Below, one piece after another: positions 15,560-25,806 of a DNA stretch of 64,000 nucleotides (within the stretch, counting starts at the first letter, position 1; each line of letters begins with the position of its first letter). Position numbers and translations under genes: made by a program. Source of the DNA: Streptococcus equi subsp. equi (GTDB lineage: Bacteria > Bacillota > Bacilli > Lactobacillales > Streptococcaceae); contig LR134389.1 of NCBI GenBank assembly GCA_900637675.1, positions 2,108,001-2,172,000 on the forward strand, given 5' to 3'. The notes beneath the pieces were generated by a model that saw only the letters and a list, made by a program, of their open reading frames with translations, had not been told where the DNA came from and made no database searches.

Positions 15560-16864
15560 TTAAGCTTTTTCAGCTGCCAATTCATTTTGATAAGCAATAT
15601 TATCCTGAACCTTAAAGAATGGGAAGTAAATAACGGTTGACAAGACAAGAATCAAAGCCTGAACAAGAGCCCCCTGCCAGCCACCAACCATAAAGCCTGA
15701 GATAATAGCCGGTGTAGACCAAGGAAGTGTTACACCTGCAAATGGCTGCATAAACCCAATCGCAATAGAGCCATAAACAATCAGAGCCGCAACAACTGGC
15801 ACCAAAATAAATGGCAGAAACATCACTGGGTTCATCACAATTGGAAAGCCAAAGACTACCGGTTCATTAACATTAAAGAGAGCCGGAAAGGCTGCTACCT
15901 TGCCTAGAGCCTTGTACTGCTTTGATTTGGCTGCAAAAATCATGGCAATCACTAAGCCAAAGGTAATACCTGAGCCTGATAAAATTAAGAAAGAATCTAA
16001 AAATTGCTGCGTCACAATATGAGCACCCTTAGCCAAAGACAAATCACCTGCTGCTAACAAGGCCTTGTTAGCATCTAGATTTGACAAGAGCAGCGCTGTC
16101 ACGATACCATTGACCACTGATTGCCCATGCACACCAAACCACCATAGGAAGGAGATGAAAAAGGCAATACCAATCGCACCGTAAAGAGAGCCAGTCAAGC
16201 CCTGTAGAGGCACCTGAATCACAGCGTAAATCATTTCAATAAAGGTGCCGCCACCTGTCACTAGCTTTGCAATGATATAAACAAGCATTGACAGGATAAA
16301 GATTGCAAAGGCTGGAATCATCGCTTCAAATTGCTTGGCAATGGCCCACGGCACCTGCTCTGGCATTTTGATGACGATATGACGACGAATAAAGGCTGTA
16401 TAAATCGCACCAACCACCAAGCCAATAATGATGGCACCAATAATCCCTTGACCACCAAACCAAGCCTTACTAATGGCATCACCAATAGCCTCACCCTTTT
16501 TTGGCACATAAGAGGACCTTAGCAGGATAAAGAAGGCTGACAATGATAGCACACCTGCTGGCAGTGGCTCCACACCCGAATTTTTAGCGTAGGAATAGCC
16601 AATCGAAAAGCAGGAAATCAAGCCCATAATAGCAAAGGTACCCTGATAAACCTGCATAAATGGCTCTGTCCAGTCTGCCCCAAGGACACTCGCTATAGCG
16701 TCATTGACCCCCTGAAAGGGAATCTGACCTGCAATAAGAAAAAGACTTCCGACAACCGTCAAGGGTAAAATCGCCAGCATACCGTCCTTTAGAGCGATAA
16801 TGCCACGCATATTAACAAACCGCATAATCGGTGCAATGATTTTTTGAGCATTCATATTAGCCAT
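15560..16864 (-). CDS. celB: PTS lactose/cellobiose-family EIIC permease
   Basis: A 434-residue membrane permease with about ten hydrophobic segments, including GIIALKDGMLAILPLTVVGS near the N-terminus and the conserved NVNEPVVFGFPIVMNP (~330-345) that binds sugar in EIIC proteins. It takes up and hands the sugar to EIIB. The start ATG at 16864 is chosen because GGAG lies 7 bases upstream; a TTG two codons earlier is in frame. It is third in the EIIA-EIIB-EIIC operon. The sugar is unknown; the family takes beta-diglucosides. Confidence 0.92.
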   Translation of the reverse strand: MANMNAQKIIAPIMRFVNMRGIIALKDGMLAILPLTVVGSLFLIAGQIPFQGVNDAIASVLGADWTEPFMQVYQGTFAIMGLISCFSIGYSYAKNSGVEPLPAGVLSLSAFFILLRSSYVPKKGEAIGDAISKAWFGGQGIIGAIIIGLVVGAIYTAFIRRHIVIKMPEQVPWAIAKQFEAMIPAFAIFILSMLVYIIAKLVTGGGTFIEMIYAVIQVPLQGLTGSLYGAIGIAFFISFLWWFGVHGQSVVNGIVTALLLSNLDANKALLAAGDLSLAKGAHIVTQQFLDSFLILSGSGITFGLVIAMIFAAKSKQYKALGKVAAFPALFNVNEPVVFGFPIVMNPVMFLPFILVPVVAALIVYGSIAIGFMQPFAGVTLPWSTPAIISGFMVGGWQGALVQALILVLSTVIYFPFFKVQDNIAYQNELAAEKA

Positions 16865-16874
16865 GACCAAGCTC

Positions 16875-17183
16875 CTATTCCTTTATCAAGCTGAGCGCTA
16901 AGTCAAGCACCTTATCACCATCTAGCATACCATAATCAGCCATTGGGATAACAGCTATTGGAATGCCGTTTTCCTTACAGATAACCTCTGACTTATCCAA
17001 GGTATAAGCCACCTGTGGACCTAAGAGGGCAACATCAATAGCTGGTGCATAGTCTGCCAGCTTTCCTTGTGAGTAGGCTTCAATCTCACAAGCAATGCCC
17101 TTTTTCTCAGCAGCCACCTTCATGTTGTTCACAAGCATGCCTGTTGAAAAGCCTGCTGCACAAAATAAGCCAATTTTAATCAT
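16875..17183 (-). CDS. celA: PTS lactose/cellobiose-family EIIB
   Basis: A 102-residue phosphocarrier. The phosphorylated cysteine is Cys8 in IGLFCAAGFSTGMLV, the P-loop-like signature of this EIIB family. VALLGPQVAYTLDK is the second conserved element. Usual length is ~100 residues. It lies 24 bases after the EIIA gene and 10 bases before the EIIC gene. Confidence 0.93.
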   Translation of the reverse strand: MIKIGLFCAAGFSTGMLVNNMKVAAEKKGIACEIEAYSQGKLADYAPAIDVALLGPQVAYTLDKSEVICKENGIPIAVIPMADYGMLDGDKVLDLALSLIKE

Positions 17184-17207
17184 AACGTCCTCCTTTTGAT
17201 ATGATCT

Positions 17208-17528
17208 TTAGTTTTCTGCTAATTCCTTACGAAGCTCAATGATTTCTTTGATAAAATTGATTTCTGTAATAGTTGTCATCAAGTGATCCTGAGAATGGAC
17301 AAACAAGGCTGTAATGTCTGCCTTTGCCCCGCTAGCCTCCTGAGCTAAAAATTGTGTCTGCAAATTATGCGCCTCTAATAAAGCATCATCAGCTAAGGCT
17401 AACTCCTTGTCACTAGCCTCATAGTCTTTAGCCTTAGCCAGCTTTAGGGCTTGATAGATATGCTGCTTTGCATCTCCTGCATTTAGGATTAACCCCATGA
17501 TGATTTGGTCTGGTACAATTAATTCCAT
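17208..17528 (-). CDS. PTS lactose/cellobiose-family EIIA
   Basis: A 106-residue helical phosphocarrier. The phosphorylated His lies in ALFVHSQDHLMT (~residues 75-86), and GLILNAGDAKQHIYQAL is the conserved first helix. AAGGAG precedes the ATG. It is first in the PTS operon, behind a promoter with a cre site and a candidate SorC site. Confidence 0.93.
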   Translation of the reverse strand: MELIVPDQIIMGLILNAGDAKQHIYQALKLAKAKDYEASDKELALADDALLEAHNLQTQFLAQEASGAKADITALFVHSQDHLMTTITEINFIKEIIELRKELAEN

Positions 17529-17598
17529 TTGTTTCTCCTTTGTGACGTGCTCATGTAAGGATTACCCTTGCTTTTTTCGTAAAAAAACAGCTTGCGTT

Positions 17599-17612
17599 TG
17601 TAATCGTTTACA
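17599..17612 (-). promoter_or_regulatory. Catabolite-responsive element (CcpA)
   Basis: TGTAATCGTTTACA fits the cre consensus WTGNAANCGNWNNCAW. It lies about 10-23 bases downstream of the predicted PTS start, a position that gives repression by roadblock. Confidence 0.85.
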
Positions 17613-17628
17613 TTTCTTTGATAAGTTC

Positions 17629-17656
17629 ATTTTATCATTTTTACTTCCTTCGTCAA
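17629..17656 (-). promoter_or_regulatory. PTS operon promoter
   Basis: Minus-strand TTGACG (17651-17656), 16-bp spacer, TGATAAAAT with -10 at 17629-17634. Confidence 0.75.
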
Positions 17657-17666
17657 TATATTGTGT
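17653..17666. promoter_or_regulatory. Single NrdR-box-like sequence over the PTS -35
   Basis: TCAATATATTGTGT is identical over 14 bases to the first NrdR box before nrdD (48672-48685). NrdR normally needs two boxes, so function is doubtful. Confidence 0.3.
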
Positions 17667-17681
17667 GCTGTATTTATTTTT

Positions 17682-17697
17682 TAGCACTATTGTGCAA
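17682..17697. promoter_or_regulatory. Candidate SorC operator/activator site before the PTS operon
   Basis: TAGCACTATTGTGCAA matches the site at 15393-15408 in 14 of 16 positions. It is centred about 67 bases upstream of the predicted start, a position suited to activation. Confidence 0.6.
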
Positions 17698-17766
17698 AAG
17701 TGATGCTTTGCAAGATTTTTGGTCACAAAAAAATCAGAAAACAATCGTCTTCTGATTAAGCTATTG

Positions 17767-18747
17767 CTATGAGAGATAGGTGTCAGCTGTCTGATCCTGA
17801 TCCAAAGCCAAGACAGCCATGATAGTAGCCTTATCGGTGATGAGGTAATTGATAAATTTAGCCTTTAAAGCCGCTAAAATAGCCTTGGCCTTAGCTTGAC
17901 CAACAGCAACAGCTATTGTCTTAGGCACACGCGCGAGCTGTTCCAGTGAAATGCCTATCGTTCTGTCTTGCAATTCCTGATGAACACTATGCCCCTCCTG
18001 ATCAAAAAAGCGACAGCAGACCTCACCAACAGCTTTGTCATCTGCCAGCTGCTTATAGTCCTTATCAGTCAACAAATCACGCCACTGACTGGTCTGATGA
18101 CCATTTGGCTCTCCTCCAATACCGACCAGAGCAAGGTCAAGATGGTTCCAATAGGTCAGGGTTTCTTCAAAATACTTGGACTGCAAAATCCCTCTGGTTA
18201 GCTGCTTGTCCTTCTGAACCACCATAGCATTGATAAAGGAGCTATTGCCATGAAAGATCCTTGCTAAGCGATAAACCAGAGTATTCACATGAAACTTGGC
18301 ATTGATATGACTAGGACCACCAGCCAAGGGACACACCATAATATCCTTCATTACTTTAGGATCCAGCTCGTCAATCAGACTTGACAGCGTTGCCCCCCAC
18401 GATAAGCCAATCTTATCACCATCCTTGACCGTACTGCGCAAAACCTCGGCTGCTGTTTTGGCCACCTTTACCAAGGTATCACTAGGGCTATCTTCCATTT
18501 GATTGGATACAATATCAAGCTTTTCTAAGCCATATTTTTGACGAACATACTCCTCCAAGGCAAACAAATTAGCATCATAATCAGCTATCTCGATACGCAC
18601 AATGCCTTCAGCCCTAGCCTTGGCAAGCATGCGACAGACCGTTGTTCGGTAAATATTCATTTGCTTTGAAATAGCGGTTTGGCTTTTGCCCTGCACATAA
18701 TGCAGGTAGGCAACCTTGGCAAGCAGGCGTTTACGTCCTTCTTTCAT
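17767..18747 (-). CDS. SorC-family sugar-binding transcriptional regulator
   Basis: A 326-residue regulator. The N-terminal helix-turn-helix (GKSQTAISKQMNIYRTTVCR, residues ~19-38) is followed by a sugar-phosphate-binding SorC domain (DGDKIGLSWGATLSSLIDEL ~105-125; ALVGIGGEPNG ~205). It follows deoR by 14 bases and is transcribed with it. It probably senses a phosphorylated sugar from the PTS and acts at the two GCACTATYGTGCAAAA sites; this pairing is inference from position and shared sequence. Confidence 0.88.
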   Translation of the reverse strand: MKEGRKRLLAKVAYLHYVQGKSQTAISKQMNIYRTTVCRMLAKARAEGIVRIEIADYDANLFALEEYVRQKYGLEKLDIVSNQMEDSPSDTLVKVAKTAAEVLRSTVKDGDKIGLSWGATLSSLIDELDPKVMKDIMVCPLAGGPSHINAKFHVNTLVYRLARIFHGNSSFINAMVVQKDKQLTRGILQSKYFEETLTYWNHLDLALVGIGGEPNGHQTSQWRDLLTDKDYKQLADDKAVGEVCCRFFDQEGHSVHQELQDRTIGISLEQLARVPKTIAVAVGQAKAKAILAALKAKFINYLITDKATIMAVLALDQDQTADTYLS

Positions 18748-18761
18748 TTGAGTTCCCTACG

Positions 18762-19507
18762 CTACGATATAAAGTCAATGGCAATACCATGCTCTTGCAG
18801 GAGCTTATAGGTGCTTGCCTCCAATTGCTCATCTGTGATCATACGGTCAACAGCCTCAAGCGATAGCTGATGAACCAGACTGGGTTTGCTAAGCTTGCTA
18901 GAATCTGTCAGGATAATAAGCTCCTCAGAAGCCTCTGCCATGTAACGGACGCCCTCTGAGCGCATCATATCCTTCCCCATAAAGCCAATTGCCGGATCAA
19001 AGCCATCTGTCCCAACAAAAACACGATCCACATGAAAAAGCGAAATCATTTCCTTTAAAAGTGGGCCTACGGTCACCTCAGAATTAGGCTGATAGTAGCC
19101 CCCAGCAGGATAAGCTGACAGCTACTATACTGACGAATGTAGCTTGCAATAAAGCAGGAGTTGGTGATGATTTTGATGTTTTGTTTGGTTTGACAGAGCA
19201 CCTCTGCCAACAGGGCACAGGTCGATCCTGACTCAATCATGATAGTATCGTTGTCCTGCACCAGCTCGGCAGCCTTTTCAGCAATCCGCCTTTTGATGTT
19301 ATAATTATAGGACAGGCGCACATTCAAATCATCACCACTATTGAGCACCGCATAGCCATGCACACGACGCAGCAGCCCCTTACTTTCAAGCTTGTCTAAA
19401 TCCTTACGAATGGTTACCTTGGAGACCTGTAGCTGCTCAGATAAAGTATTAACATCTATTTTTTTCTTTTGAAATACTAATTGGATAATTTTTTCTAAAC
19501 GATTCAT
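18762..19507 (-). pseudogene. DeoR-family repressor, frameshifted in a G5 tract
   Basis: A ~248-residue DeoR regulator. The helix-turn-helix (IDVNTLSEQLQVSKVTIRKD, ~17-36) and MIESGSTCALLAEVL sugar-phosphate motif (~90-104) are in the first frame; VTVGPLLKEMISLFHVDRVF onward is in another. On the coding strand CTG-CTG-GGG-GCT at ~19099-19103 needs one more G to read LLGGYYQPNSEVTVG. DNA binding could survive but inducer binding is lost. It shares the intergenic region with the divergent activase gene, where a TTCGTAATT half-site lies. Confidence 0.88.
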
Positions 19508-19568
19508 AATTTACCTCCTTTCCATTGTAACAATTATGGCGGTAAATGAAAAGCAAAAATAACTTTCG

Positions 19569-19604
19569 TTCGTAATTGATTTATTTACGTTTATCTGTTA
19601 TGAT
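19569..19604 (+). promoter_or_regulatory. Activase promoter with DeoR-like half-sites
   Basis: TTGATT (19576-19581), 17-bp spacer, TATGAT (19599-19604). TTCGTAATT overlaps the -35, and another AACGAAAG lies at 19613-19620. Confidence 0.6.
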
Positions 19605-19631
19605 AGTCCTAGAACGAAAGGAAGTCTCGCT

Positions 19632-20404
19632 ATGACGACAAAAGGCATTGTATTTAATATCCAGCATTTTAGCATACACGATGGACCAGGCATTCGCACA
19701 ACTGTATTTCTCAAGGGGTGTCCCTTACGCTGTCCCTGGTGTGCCAATCCCGAATCACAAAAAACGTTACCCGAAAAAATGCTAAGCACAGATGGACTAA
19801 AGACAGAAATCGTTGGTCAGGAAAAGACGGTTGAAGAGATTATTGCTGAGGTTTTAAAGGATCTTGATTTTTACGAGGAATCTGGCGGTGGTATGACCTT
19901 GTCTGGCGGTGAAATCTTTGCTCAATTTGACTTTGCCTTAGCGCTTCTAAAGGCTGCTAAGGCAGAAGGGCTACACACAGCTATCGAAACGACAGCCTTT
20001 GCTAAGCACGAGCAATTTGCTGAGCTGATCAACTATGTAGACTTTATTTATACCGATTTGAAGCACTATAATCGCCTAAAGCACACCAAGGTCACCGGGG
20101 TGCGAAATGACCTGATCATTAAAATATCCACTACGCCTTTGAGATGGGCAAGGAAGTCGTCTTGCGTATCCCTGTCATTCCGAATTTCAACGATTCTTTG
20201 GAGGACGCCAAGGCATTTTCTGAGCTTTTCAATCAGCTAAACATTAATCAGGTGCAGCTACTTCCCTTTCACCAGTTTGGTGAAAACAAATACAAATTGC
20301 TAGGCAGAAGCTATGACATGGCTGATGCTGTCGCTTATCACCCAGAGGATCTGGTGGATTATCAGCAAATCTTTCTCAATCATCATATCCATTGCTATTT
20401 TTAA
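19632..20404 (+). pseudogene. pflC: Glycyl radical enzyme activase, frameshifted in an A4 tract
   Basis: A ~258-residue radical SAM enzyme that installs the glycyl radical. The CxxxCxxC cluster motif is GCPLRCPWC (~residues 29-37) and the SAM-binding GGE is in MTLSGGEIFAQ (~90-100). The frame breaks near 20120, where CTG-ATC-ATT-AAA-ATA needs one more A to read LIIKNIHYAFEMGKEVVLR. The downstream part has the correct family sequence to the end at 20404. Truncation removes the last ~95 residues, including barrel strands, so it is expected to be inactive. Confidence 0.9.
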
Positions 20405-20518
20405 TCTTAAAAGCCCTATACCTAAAAAACATGAGCAGCTCCTCCGGATAACCTTCCTTAGGATTGCTCGTGTTTTCGTTAATATTCAGCTAAGGCTGGT
20501 GCTATCACAATAGACAGC

Positions 20519-21826
<1,308 letters not shown>

Positions 21827-21845
21827 TCATCTCAACAAAGAAAGA

Positions 21846-21918
21846 GAGCCCCCACCTTTCTTGATAAATGTGGCAGGACTCTCACCTGCAAGTGTCTGTT
21901 ACACCTCATTATAGCAAA
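21846..21918 (-). promoter_or_regulatory. purA promoter and attenuator-like leader
   Basis: An extended -10 TTGCTATAAT (hexamer 21908-21913) starts a ~95-nt leader. Two exclusive hairpins are visible: GCAGG...CCTGC (21873-21889), and GAGTCC(TG)CCAC with GTGGGGGCTC (21870-21881 with 21846-21855). The second is followed by TCTTTCTTT and could terminate. No known riboswitch consensus was recognised. Confidence 0.5.
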
Positions 21919-22153
21919 AAATGTGGTTTTCTGCTATCTTTCCTTGGTATTATTAAGAAAAAATATCAAATGGCAAATGCTTTTTTCTGAAAACAGGCAG
22001 AAAGCAAACATTTCACTAAAAAGCAAGCAAGACCAGTCTTTGAAGGAAAATAATGCTAAATCTGCTAATCTTTCCTTTAAGAAATCACATTTTTAAGGTA
22101 AAATAGAACTAATTGATTGTTTACTGTGATAAAAAGTACAAAGGAAGTTTTAC

Positions 22154-23011
22154 ATGTCACGAAAATATTACCAAGTATCTCGACGAAGAAAGGGCTTTAG
22201 CTGGTTTGGCTGGCTGATAGGCTTCGCGATTTTAGTAGGAGTTGTAGAAAATATTGACAAAGCTGTTCTGATTTTTGCAGCGCTGGGTGTTGGTTATGCT
22301 GCTTATCGCTATTCGAACCGTCAGGCTCGCTTAAAAACGGCAACACTTGAGAAACGCTTGGAGGATTTAAAGGCAACTATTCAGCTTGCCGACCGAAAGG
22401 TTAAGCTCCTTGATCATTATCTGGCTAAGGAAGATTTTACACAGTATGCCATTTTAGCCAAGCAGCTACTGCCGCAATTGAGTGAAATCAAAAAAGAAAG
22501 CGGTCACCTCAAGGAACACATGGATATTAGCATTTACCGTCGTGTGACCAAAAAGGCTAATGACGTGGAAAGCGATGTGCAGCTACAGCTCGAAAAGATT
22601 CAAATCGCAGCAAATCTGAAGGCTGAAAGCCTAAAGGAGCAGGCAGCTGACCCCATTTATAAGGCGCCCGAGCTACGTCACTATTATGACAATATCCAGG
22701 CTGACCACCACTCGATTTTAGAAAAAATCAAGGGAGCTGATAATCACGAGGAACTCTTAGCACTCCATGAGGCTAATATGCGCAGGTTTCAAGACATTTT
22801 GCAGGGCTACCTAAAAATCAAAGAAACACCTAAAAATTATTACAATGCTGATGAGCGCTTGCAGCAGGCTCTTGAGGCTATCCAACAATTTGACCTGGAC
22901 CTTGATGAGACCCTAAGGAAGCTTAACGAAAGTGAGCTAAAGGATTTTGATGTTAGTCTGCGCATGATGAAGGGCTCTGCTCAAGCTAGCGAGGCTAACA
23001 CTACCAACTGA
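22154..23011 (+). CDS. xpaC: XpaC-like 5-bromo-4-chloroindolyl phosphate hydrolysis family protein
   Basis: A 285-residue protein with two N-terminal membrane segments (FGWLIGFAILVGVVEN and AVLIFAALGVGYAAY, ~18-55), then a long charged helical region likely to form coiled coils. XpaC proteins sit before TelA in many Firmicutes; the biochemical role is not settled. The TelA gene follows after 13 bases with its own ribosome site, so the two form an operon. Confidence 0.85.
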   Translation: MSRKYYQVSRRRKGFSWFGWLIGFAILVGVVENIDKAVLIFAALGVGYAAYRYSNRQARLKTATLEKRLEDLKATIQLADRKVKLLDHYLAKEDFTQYAILAKQLLPQLSEIKKESGHLKEHMDISIYRRVTKKANDVESDVQLQLEKIQIAANLKAESLKEQAADPIYKAPELRHYYDNIQADHHSILEKIKGADNHEELLALHEANMRRFQDILQGYLKIKETPKNYYNADERLQQALEAIQQFDLDLDETLRKLNESELKDFDVSLRMMKGSAQASEANTTN

Positions 23012-23024
23012 TAAAGGAGCTATT

Positions 23025-24290
23025 ATGGCAGAATTTCACTTTGATATTGACCAGATCGCTAATAATGCTATCACTAAAACAGATAAAACCACCGATATTA
23101 TCACTAAGCTACCAACCAATACTACTGGACAAATTTCTTTCTACGAAAAGCTGAGTCCTGAGCAGCAGCAGGCTATCACTGCAAAGGCACCAGCACTTGT
23201 TGATACCTTTATGGAGGACCAAAATGCCTTACTTGATTTTGGTCAAGCAGCCGTTGAAGGAGTTAATGCTACTGTTAATCATATTCTAGCTGAGCAAAAG
23301 AAATTACAAATTCCACAGGTTGACGAGCTCCTCAAAAACACCAATCGTGAGCTTAATGGTTTTATTGCCAAATATAAGGAAGCGACCGCTGCTGAGCTTG
23401 AAAAAAAGCCAACGCTTTTGCAAAAGCTATTCAAACAAAGCAAGAACACGCTTCAGGAATTTTACTTTGATTCTCAGACCATTGAGCAAAAAATGGACGG
23501 TATGGCTGCAGCTGTTGTCAAGCAAGAAGACACGCTTGCTCGTAATATTGTAGCCGCAGAGCTCTTGATTGAGGACAATACCAAGTCGATTGAAAATCTG
23601 GTTGGTGTGATTGCCTTTCTTGAAGCTAGTCAAAAGGAAACCTCTAGCCGCGCCCTTACCTTGCAGCAGGAGCTTGCAGTACTTGACACGACAACACCAG
23701 AGTATCAGGTGCAATCTGACCTATTGGCTAGGACAACAGAGGTGCTCAATACCCTTGAGCAGCAGCACACCGAATACCTTAGTCGACTCTATGTGGCTTG
23801 GGCAACAACACCGCAAATGCGTAACCTCGTCAAGGTGTCCTCTGACATGCGACAAAAGCTAGGCATGCTGCGACGCAATACCATTCCAACCATGAAATTA
23901 TCTATTGCTCAGCTAGGTATCATGCAGCAGTCTGTCAAGTCTGGAATGACCGCAGACGCCATTGTCAATGCCAACAACGCTGCCCTACAAATGCTAGCTG
24001 AGACAAGCAAGGAAGCGATTCCAAACCTTGAGCGGACAGCTCAAAGCCCAACGATTTCGTTGACCTCAGTGACAGCACTAGCAGAAAGTCTAGTTGCCCA
24101 GAACAACGGCATCATTGCTGCCATTGATCAAGGACGCAAGGAGCGAGCTCAGCTGGAAGCAGCCATTATCAAATCAGCAGAAACCATTAATGATTCTGTC
24201 AAGCTGCGCGACCAAAGCATCATTCAAGCTCTCCTCAATGAGGGCAAAGAAAAGCAGGAGACAATCGAGCAGACAGAACGCCAGCCTTAA
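23025..24290 (+). CDS. telA: TelA-family toxic anion resistance protein
   Basis: A 421-residue, almost wholly helical soluble protein. TelA members are linked to tellurite and cell-envelope-antimicrobial tolerance by unknown means. The family core (SIENLVGVIAFLEAS, LYVAWATTPQMRNLVKVSSD, RRNTIPTMKLSIAQLGI) is complete. It is the second gene of the xpaC operon. The IS3-family element inserted about 90 bases after its stop. Confidence 0.9.
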   Translation: MAEFHFDIDQIANNAITKTDKTTDIITKLPTNTTGQISFYEKLSPEQQQAITAKAPALVDTFMEDQNALLDFGQAAVEGVNATVNHILAEQKKLQIPQVDELLKNTNRELNGFIAKYKEATAAELEKKPTLLQKLFKQSKNTLQEFYFDSQTIEQKMDGMAAAVVKQEDTLARNIVAAELLIEDNTKSIENLVGVIAFLEASQKETSSRALTLQQELAVLDTTTPEYQVQSDLLARTTEVLNTLEQQHTEYLSRLYVAWATTPQMRNLVKVSSDMRQKLGMLRRNTIPTMKLSIAQLGIMQQSVKSGMTADAIVNANNAALQMLAETSKEAIPNLERTAQSPTISLTSVTALAESLVAQNNGIIAAIDQGRKERAQLEAAIIKSAETINDSVKLRDQSIIQALLNEGKEKQETIEQTERQP

Positions 24291-24431
24291 AGCAGCTCCT
24301 GATATAACAGACCTGCCACAGCTACCCAGCCTGTGGCTTTTTGATTGGTAACAATCAAAAATACCCTTCTGTCAGACTGAACTGCCCCCCAAAAGTTAGA
24401 CATAAAATCTAACAATTGGGGGGCTATTTTT

Positions 24432-24947
24432 ATGACATTGAGTTATGAAGACAAGGTTCAAATCTATGAGCTACGGCACATTGGAAAGTCCATTAAATGC
24501 TTATCAGAAAAGTTTAGTATTGCAGAATCTGACCTCAAATACATGATTCGCCTGATTGACAGGTATGGGTTAGCCATTGTCCAAAAAGGTAAGAATAGTT
24601 ATTATTCTCCAGAACTGAAGCAAGAGATAATAGATAAAGTTCTGATTGATGGTCAATCTCAAAAACAGACGTCCTTAGACTATGCTTTACCAAATTCTAG
24701 TATGCTTTCAAGGTGGATAGCGCAATACAAGAAAAACGGCTATACTATTCTTGAGAAAAGAAGAGGGAGGCCACCAAAGATGGGACGTCAACCAAAGAAG
24801 ACTTTAGAACAAATGACAGAGTTGGAGCGACTCCAAAAAGAATTAGACTACCTTAGAGCGGAGAATGCTGTGCTAAAAAAGCTGAGAGAATACCGGTTGA
24901 GGGACGAAGCAAAGCTCAAAGAGCAACAGAAATCATCCAAGAATTAA
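24432..24947 (+). CDS. IS3-family OrfA (DNA-binding part of transposase)
   Basis: 171 residues with two helix-turn-helix domains (~1-45 and ~60-95) and a C-terminal leucine-zipper-like coiled coil ([20 protein letters not shown], ~124-143). An A-AAA-AAG slippery heptamer at 24875-24881 (CTA-AAA-AAG) is in the right phase for a -1 shift into the OrfB frame, giving the fused OrfAB transposase as in other IS3 elements. Confidence 0.92.
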   Translation: MTLSYEDKVQIYELRHIGKSIKCLSEKFSIAESDLKYMIRLIDRYGLAIVQKGKNSYYSPELKQEIIDKVLIDGQSQKQTSLDYALPNSSMLSRWIAQYKKNGYTILEKRRGRPPKMGRQPKKTLEQMTELERLQKELDYLRAENAVLKKLREYRLRDEAKLKEQQKSSKN

Positions 24948-24970
24948 TCGGTCAATTTTCTCTAGCAACT

Positions 24971-25774
24971 TTGCTTGAAATCCTTGATTTATCGCGGTCA
25001 ACCTATTATTATCAAGTCAAGCAACTAGCTCAAGAAGATAAGGACATGGACTTAAAGGAGCTCATTCAAGGCATCTATGATGAACATCATGGCAATTATG
25101 GCTATCGTCGCATTCATCTGGAACTAAGAAATCGTGGTTTTATCGTCAATCACAAAAAAGTACAACGTTTGATGACTGTCATGGGCTTAAAAGCTCGTAT
25201 CCGTCGTAAGCGCAAGTATTCTTCTTACAAAGGTGAGGTTGGCAAAAAGGCTGATAATCTGATTAAACGTCAGTTTGAAGGTTCTAAGCCCTACGAGAAG
25301 TGCTATACCGATGTGACGGAATTTACCTTACCTGAGGGGAAACTCTATCTATCGCCTGTTCTTGACGGCTATAACAGTGAGATTATTGATTTCACCCTGT
25401 CTCGATCGCCTGACTTGAAGCAAGTACAAACCATGCTTGAGAAGGCTTTTCCAGCGGATTCGTACAATGGAACGATTCTCCACAGCGATCAAGGCTGGCA
25501 ATATCAACATCAGTCTTATCATCACTTTTTGGAGACTAAAGGCATTCGTCCATCCATGTCTCGCAAGGGAAATAGTCCAGATAATGGGATGATGGAGTCC
25601 TTCTTTGGTATTCTCAAATCTGAGATGTTTTACGGCCTTGAGACAACTTATCAATCCCTTAATGAGCTTGAACAAGCTATTACAGATTACATTTTTTACT
25701 ACAACAACAAACGCATTAAAGCAAAGCTAAAAGGACTTAGCCCTGTGCAATACAGAACTAAATCCTTTCACTAA
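24971..25774 (+). CDS. IS3-family OrfB (DDE catalytic part of transposase)
   Basis: 267 residues. The integrase-like core shows YTDVTEF (first Asp, ~103), ILHSDQGWQYQH (second Asp, ~176) and NGMMESFFGILKSE (Glu, ~212). HGNYGYRRIHLELRNRG is the HTH_21 region. The frame is open upstream to about 24857 and is entered by frameshifting from OrfA; the TTG at 24971 is only the first possible independent start. It is intact. Confidence 0.92.
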   Translation: MLEILDLSRSTYYYQVKQLAQEDKDMDLKELIQGIYDEHHGNYGYRRIHLELRNRGFIVNHKKVQRLMTVMGLKARIRRKRKYSSYKGEVGKKADNLIKRQFEGSKPYEKCYTDVTEFTLPEGKLYLSPVLDGYNSEIIDFTLSRSPDLKQVQTMLEKAFPADSYNGTILHSDQGWQYQHQSYHHFLETKGIRPSMSRKGNSPDNGMMESFFGILKSEMFYGLETTYQSLNELEQAITDYIFYYNNKRIKAKLKGLSPVQYRTKSFH

Positions 25775-25806
25775 TATGTCGTGTCCAACTTTTGGGGGTC
25801 AGTACA

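Larger units (their letters stand above)
24378..25806 (+). mobile_element. IS3-family (IS150-group-like) insertion sequence (1,429 bp)
   Basis: Ends are TGAACTGCCCCCCAAAAGTT (left) and the complement of TGTACTGACCCCCAAAAGTT (right), imperfect inverted repeats with TG...CA tips. It carries overlapping orfA and orfB. The three bases flanking each end (GAC and TTT) do not match, so no target duplication is seen; this suggests deletion or recombination next to the element after insertion. Confidence 0.9.

Noticed and set aside
24875..24881. IS3 orfA/orfB split as a pseudogene
   Set aside because: An A-AAA-AAG heptamer in the correct phase is the normal programmed -1 frameshift of this family.
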